18,165 nt of DNA from DASPXK01 sp035637315 (lineage in GTDB: Bacteria; Chloroflexota; UBA6077; JACCZL01): the NCBI GenBank assembly GCA_035637315.1, contig DASPXK010000046.1:1-18165 (forward strand), written 5' to 3'. Below the pieces are notes generated by a model that was not told the origin of the DNA, searched no databases, and saw nothing but the letters and a program-made list of their open reading frames with translations. Both the position numbers and the translations under genes were made by a program. Positions 14,678-18,165 of this stretch are shown here, piece by piece. Position 1 is the first letter of the stretch; each line of letters starts with the position of its first letter.

Positions 14678-15916
14678 CTAGCCTCCCGTAGCGGTCCAGG
14701 TGAACGCGAGGGTCTGGGAGAGGCCCTGGATGGAGTCGGGCGCGGTGGTCGGAAGGTAGACGGTGATCTCGAGGGCATCGATACCTCCGGGCCCGAGCGT
14801 CGCTCCCAGGTTCAGCCCGGTAACCGCGATGGTTCCCTCATAAATCACTGTCGGACCTCGCCGCACCCTGAGCTGCAGCCCGCCGGCCGGGTCGCTCCAG
14901 AGAGCGGTCACGGCGCCGCTCGGGCTGGTGCTCAGCGTATACGTGTTGAAGGGCAGCGTGCCGGTGTTGTGGACGGTCACAATGCGCGTGACCGCGGTGC
15001 CCGGAGTCATGCTCGACGCCCCGATAAAGCCTATCGCAGGTGCATCTACGGCGATGATCACGTTTTCTGGGATGGCGGTGGCGGTGGGCCCTGGCGTGGC
15101 GGTTGGCCCTGCGGTGGTGGTGGCCGGGATGGGCGTGGCGGTTGGCCTTGGGGTGTTCGTGGGCCTTGGGGGGTTGGTGGGTTCTGGCGGCAGCGGAGCG
15201 GTCGGGACAGGCGTCTCAGCGGGCACGGAAGTAGCGGCCACCTCGGTCGACGCCGGCGCCGCTGTTTGAGCTGCGACCCGGGTCGGCGGGAGCGTGGCGG
15301 CGACCGCTACCGTTGGCGGCGTAGTTGCGGCCGCCTCCACCGGCGTCTCGGGTGGGATCTGGGTTGGAGGGATCAAAACCGGCGCCTGGGCTGCGACCGG
15401 CACAAGCGGCCCTGAGGTCCCGGTTGGCCCTGTCGCCGGCGTCTCGGAGGGAGACTGGGTCGCGGAGGGAGTGGTCGGTATCTGTGCGGCCGGCGGCGCG
15501 ACAAGGCCGGGGAGCGCCGCGGAAACCACCCCCACTCGCTCCGGACCCGCTGACCTTCCCAGAAGCTCGAGCCGCCGGCGCATAGCCGCTTCGTCCTTGA
15601 GAGCCTCGGCTATGACCTCGGGTTTGAGGGCCGACTGCGCATTGGAGACCTCGAGCTCCTCAACCTGAGCCTCACCTGAACTGGGGTCGATCATGATCCC
15701 GATCACGCGAAGCATGAACGCGTCTCGGCTGTAGTCCGCGGTCTCGTCGGTGCCGAAGCGAAACGGGAAGATGCCTCTGCCGCCAGCCTCCAGAGCTACC
15801 GTGGCGACGTAGTACATCGCCATGACCGTCACGGCGAGCGAGCCGATCAGGACCGCGGCATGTACCCGGTAGGCCTGGAGTAGCCTCGCCCGAGCCGTCG
15901 TTAATCTGATGGCCAT
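14678..15916 (-). CDS. Membrane-anchored stalked protein with TasA/camelysin-like outer domain
   Basis: 412 residues from ATG 15916, which has GGGAG 4 nt upstream. It has a basic cytoplasmic N-terminus, one membrane helix (about 18-42, AAVLIGSLAVTVMAMYYVAT), a juxtamembrane region with IMIDPSSGEAQVEELE (about 73-88) and a helical KDEAAMRRRLELL. A long Pro/Thr/Ala stalk (about 140-285, TPRPTATPIPATT-type) follows, then a C-terminal beta domain. That domain contains MTPGTAVTRIVTVHNTGTLP and ends with APDSIQGLSQTLAFTWTA, aligning well with LVPGDSFSARLTIHNGGNL and APTSLQGTSTSATFTFAS of subunit 2. It lacks the GGT-[IL]-A-[YF]-FT signal, so it should stay in the membrane. A tether or nucleator for the secreted subunits is the likeliest role, by analogy with anchor proteins; unproven. 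Confidence 0.82.
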   Translation of the reverse strand: MAIRLTTARARLLQAYRVHAAVLIGSLAVTVMAMYYVATVALEAGGRGIFPFRFGTDETADYSRDAFMLRVIGIMIDPSSGEAQVEELEVSNAQSALKPEVIAEALKDEAAMRRRLELLGRSAGPERVGVVSAALPGLVAPPAAQIPTTPSATQSPSETPATGPTGTSGPLVPVAAQAPVLIPPTQIPPETPVEAAATTPPTVAVAATLPPTRVAAQTAAPASTEVAATSVPAETPVPTAPLPPEPTNPPRPTNTPRPTATPIPATTTAGPTATPGPTATAIPENVIIAVDAPAIGFIGASSMTPGTAVTRIVTVHNTGTLPFNTYTLSTSPSGAVTALWSDPAGGLQLRVRRGPTVIYEGTIAVTGLNLGATLGPGGIDALEITVYLPTTAPDSIQGLSQTLAFTWTATGG

Positions 15917-15940
15917 GCTGCTCCCGCATCACGGGTAAAG

Positions 15941-15983
15941 ACTCGGGTTTGCGAACCCCGGTGCTGGGTTCGGTCCCACGAGT
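15941..15983 (-). promoter_or_regulatory. Possible three-way-junction RNA element before the stalked-protein gene
   Basis: ACTCG (15941-15945) is complementary to CGAGT (15979-15983). Inside lie a GGTT/AACC hairpin (15946-15949 with 15954-15957) and a TGGG/CCCA hairpin (15965-15968 with 15975-15978). The element ends about 25 nt before the start codon. The helices are short, so chance is possible in GC-rich DNA. Confidence 0.3.
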
Positions 15984-15999
15984 TCACGATGAACAGTCG

Positions 16000-16005
16000 A
16001 ATATA
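16000..16005 (-). promoter_or_regulatory. Candidate -10 box for the stalked-protein gene
   Basis: TATATT on the minus strand matches five of six -10 bases in an otherwise GC-rich 270-bp gap (15917-16186), about 85 bp before the start codon. No good -35 is found at normal spacing, so a weak or activator-dependent promoter is possible. The rest of the gap holds no ORF I would call. Confidence 0.35.
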
Positions 16006-16186
16006 CTCGGGACGAACGTCTGCAAGCTAAGTTGGCGTCATCGCGCGGCGAACATTCGCGCGGACAGTTTGGCGCGTGTCGTCGTCGGCTTTGGACAGCG
16101 CCGGCGCCGCAACGAGCACAGTCGTTCAATCCTGGACGCCGGTCGCATACGAGCGCACCTGGGGTTGGCGTCAGCCGACTGGCAGG

Positions 16187-16591
16187 TTACTTTTGTCCCG
16201 ACCGCTGCCGGATGACCTCGTCTTTGCGGGTCTCCTCGATCGCCTGGCGGGTGAGCGGTCGAACCTGGCGGGATGGCTCGAACTGCTCGACTCTGAGCTC
16301 ACCGTCGTCAGCGTCTGGGTCGATGATCACCGTGGTAATCGGCGATGAGGGATGCCCGGCTCCGTAGTCCGCCCCGAGACCAGGGGAGAAGACGAAGCGA
16401 TGAAACGTGAGATCTGAGGGTAAGAGAGTGGCAAGAGCCGCATAATGCGTGACGAACACGATGGCCGCCAGCGCGATGACCAGAATCGCAGCATAGGCGA
16501 TGTACCGCTTGAACTCGCCCACCGCGCCAACGCTCCCGGCCCCGAGACTCCCGTCCACTCGGGTCAGACGTCTTCTCAGCAACCGCCTCAC
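16187..16591 (-). CDS. Small one-pass membrane protein, short paralogue of the stalked protein
   Basis: 134 residues from GTG 16591. The start is uncertain; an in-frame GTG giving a protein beginning GEFKRYIAY, with GGGAG about 10 nt upstream, would put the membrane helix at the very N-terminus. One membrane helix (YIAYAAILVIALAAIVFVTH) is followed by an outer segment. TTVIIDPDADDGELRVEQFE and the nearby KDEVIRQR align in order and spacing with IGIMIDPSSGEAQVEELE and KDEAAMRRR of the next gene, so the two share an ancestral N-terminal module. This one ends where the other continues into its stalk and beta domain. Function unknown; possibly a partner or regulator in the same membrane complex. 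It lies 186 bp after the cyclase gene. Confidence 0.7.
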   Translation of the reverse strand: MRRLLRRRLTRVDGSLGAGSVGAVGEFKRYIAYAAILVIALAAIVFVTHYAALATLLPSDLTFHRFVFSPGLGADYGAGHPSSPITTVIIDPDADDGELRVEQFEPSRQVRPLTRQAIEETRKDEVIRQRSGQK

Positions 16592-16631
16592 CGGCCAGTG
16601 TACTACATTTGACCGACAGAGCTGGCCGCGA

Positions 16632-16649
16632 ACGATGTCACGATGTCAC
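16632..16649. repeat. Short 8-bp tandem repeat upstream of the small membrane protein
   Basis: ACGATGTC occurs twice in a row and continues for two more bases, about 40 bp before the GTG start. It could be a direct-repeat operator, but nothing else supports this; it may be chance. Confidence 0.35.
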
Positions 16650-16776
16650 TGCCTAGGGCCGTCGGCTCGCGGTGGTGGCGCGCCTCCAAAGCTTCCGACC
16701 TGAGGTGGGCCGAAGCGAGGGTCAAGAGCTTCGGCTTGGGCTCTCGGAGGCTGCCGCGGTCTCGGACGGCCGCTTC

Positions 16777-18165
16777 CTAGCTCGTTTGGTCGGAGCCGGC
16801 CCCGTTTACGGTCGCGCTCACAGCCGCGTGCAGCATTCCCCTTTCGGAAGCGACCGCGGACATCTCTGCTTCGAAGGCGGCCCCTCGCTTGATACCGATA
16901 AGCGGGTAAACCAACGATTCCTGTTGGCGGCCCCTCAGGGTAGTGCGGTGGGGCTCGCCCACGTCGATGATGTCCTTTGCCAGTTCGTACGTCGTCTCGC
17001 CGATCAGCAAGTCCCACCTCAGCTCTTTGCAGAGGTCCTCGATCCGCTGAGTCGCGTTTACCGTGTCGCCGATGATCGTGTACTCCATCCTGGCCGTCGA
17101 GCCAATGTTGCCCACCACAACGGGGCCAGTGTTGGCCCCGATCCCGATCCTGATCGGGCTTAGGCCCTGCTGTTGAAGCTCGCGATTGAACCCTTCCAGC
17201 GCCTCACGCATCTCGACCATGGCGAGCACCGCCCGACGGGCGTGGTCCGGGTACCAGACTGGGGCGCCGAACTTGGCGAGGATCGCGTCGCCCATGAACT
17301 TGTCTACCGTGCCGCCGTAACGCTGGATCGCGGCCACCTGGGTTTCGAAGTAGCGGTTGAGCAGACTCACCAGGTCATGGGGGTCCATGCCCTCTGAAAT
17401 CGTCGTGTATGAGCGAATGTCGGACAGCAGGAGCGTGATCTCGCGTTGTTCGCCACCGAGCGTCAACTCGCCGGTCTGGATCGCCTCGTACAGTTCTGGG
17501 CTCATGTATCGGCCGAACGCGTCTTTGGCTCGGTCGCGCTCGCGAAGCCCGTGCAGCGTCCTGTTGAAAGTCACCATAAGCACGCCGGTCTCGTCGCTGC
17601 TTATAACGGGCACCTCTCGTGACAAGTCGCCCTTGGCCAGTGCTCGGCACGCGTCGGCCAGAAGCATGATCGGGCGGGTCAGCCGCCTGGCCACGCCGAG
17701 CCCCGTGACGAGCACCGCGAACACGACTGTGCTGAAAAGCGCGATCATTTCGTTACGCGCCTGAGTCCCCTTGTCGATGATCAGGCTGATCGACTGGCTT
17801 ACCCCCATGAGCAGGGCCGGCTCGTTGCGAACTTCCAGCATACCGAGCATCTCCTGGTAGCGGCTGGCGCCCAGGCTCACCCTCCTCTGGCTGACCTCGG
17901 TGTCGGTGCTGGCCAAACGTTGGTAGAGCTCGGGCTCCACGCTCAGGACCCGCCCGGCACCGGGCAGGGTGGAAGCCACAACAGAGCCGTCCGGCCCATA
18001 CAACGTGAGCCCAGCGAGGGCCTCCTGGCTGAGGCGAGACGCCACCTTGTCCATCGGCGTCCCAACGGCGATAACCCCGACCAGCTCGTTGGCCACCTTT
18101 ACGGGACCCGCCGTATAAAGGATCGGCCCCCAGGGCGTACCCACGATCGCCGAGAACTTGTCCCC
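16777..18165 (-). CDS. Membrane class III adenylate/guanylate cyclase with sensor and HAMP domains (N-terminus cut off)
   Basis: Makes a cyclic nucleotide in response to an extracytoplasmic signal. The frame is open to the window edge (GDKFSAIV precedes the GTG at 18144), so the N-terminal helix and first half of the sensor are missing. Numbering from that GTG: the C-terminal part of a Cache-like sensor (1-130), a membrane helix (about 133-152), a HAMP domain (about 153-205) and a cyclase domain (about 233-415). Catalytic residues are intact: metal ligands D242 (SDIRSYT) and D286 (MGDAILAKFG), purine-contact K282 and T356, and transition-state N363/R367 (VNATQR). Thr rather than Asp at the second purine position is the class IIIb pattern, which favours cAMP. 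The catalytic domain is complete, so it is predicted active. Upstream of and co-directional with the surface genes. Confidence 0.93.
   Translation of the reverse strand, partial: GDKFSAIVGTPWGPILYTAGPVKVANELVGVIAVGTPMDKVASRLSQEALAGLTLYGPDGSVVASTLPGAGRVLSVEPELYQRLASTDTEVSQRRVSLGASRYQEMLGMLEVRNEPALLMGVSQSISLIIDKGTQARNEMIALFSTVVFAVLVTGLGVARRLTRPIMLLADACRALAKGDLSREVPVISSDETGVLMVTFNRTLHGLRERDRAKDAFGRYMSPELYEAIQTGELTLGGEQREITLLLSDIRSYTTISEGMDPHDLVSLLNRYFETQVAAIQRYGGTVDKFMGDAILAKFGAPVWYPDHARRAVLAMVEMREALEGFNRELQQQGLSPIRIGIGANTGPVVVGNIGSTARMEYTIIGDTVNATQRIEDLCKELRWDLLIGETTYELAKDIIDVGEPHRTTLRGRQQESLVYPLIGIKRGAAFEAEMSAVASERGMLHAAVSATVNGAGSDQTS

Noticed and set aside
14127..14691. Plus-strand ORFs of 184 and 74 residues in the gap between the stalked protein and subunit 1
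   Set aside because: They cross the minus-strand promoter, hairpins and terminator, have no Shine-Dalgarno or recognisable domain, and have Arg/Pro/Gly-rich composition like other shadows.
15941..15983. tRNA-like look (GGTTCGCAAACC resembles a T-arm)
   Set aside because: Only 43 nt, with no acceptor stem, anticodon arm or CCA; it folds better as a short junction in a 5' leader.

Overview
The window is GC-rich, densely coded DNA that looks like an environmental member of the Chloroflexota or a neighbouring phylum. This is an inference. It rests on Pro/Thr 'TPT' stalks in surface proteins, a threonyl-tRNA synthetase without a TGS domain behind a T-box leader, ATP-dependent hydantoinase genes, and short palindromic repeats at gene ends. 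No rRNA, tRNA, transposase or CRISPR array is visible.

Left part (1-4.2 kb). The 3' part of an HtrA-type serine protease gene is followed by a GC-rich hairpin repeat. Next comes a complete T-box leader (specifier ACC, Thr), an AT-rich heptamer inverted repeat, and thrS. thrS converges on a dihydrodipicolinate synthase/aldolase-like gene across a perfect 32-bp palindrome that supplies the latter's stop codon.

Middle (4.2-8.8 kb, minus strand). The order of transcription is hyuA, hyuB, hicA, hicB, dapA-like. hyuA and hyuB encode the two subunits of an ATP-dependent hydantoinase/oxoprolinase. A second copy of the GC-rich repeat lies at their junction, extends HyuA by about 41 residues and provides the most upstream hyuB start. 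hicAB is a small toxin-antitoxin pair between hyuB and the aldolase gene.

Right part (8.9-18.2 kb, minus strand). This is the most interesting region: a SipW/TasA-camelysin-like surface system. In order of transcription it holds a membrane class III nucleotide cyclase (cut by the window edge), a small one-pass membrane protein, a membrane-anchored protein with a Pro/Thr stalk and a TasA/camelysin-like outer domain, a sigma70-type promoter with a long structured leader and internal terminator, two camelysin/TasA-like subunits, a SipW-type signal peptidase with a C-terminal TPR-like extension, and a 1000-residue modular surface protein that also carries a SipW-type signal. The likely working model is that the peptidase processes the three proteins bearing the GGT-[IL]-A-[YF]-FT signal motif. 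The subunits would then assemble outside the cell, and the stalked membrane protein could tether them. The leader would set expression by attenuation. The peptidase and substrate assignments are well supported by motifs; assembly, tethering and any link to the cyclase are inference.
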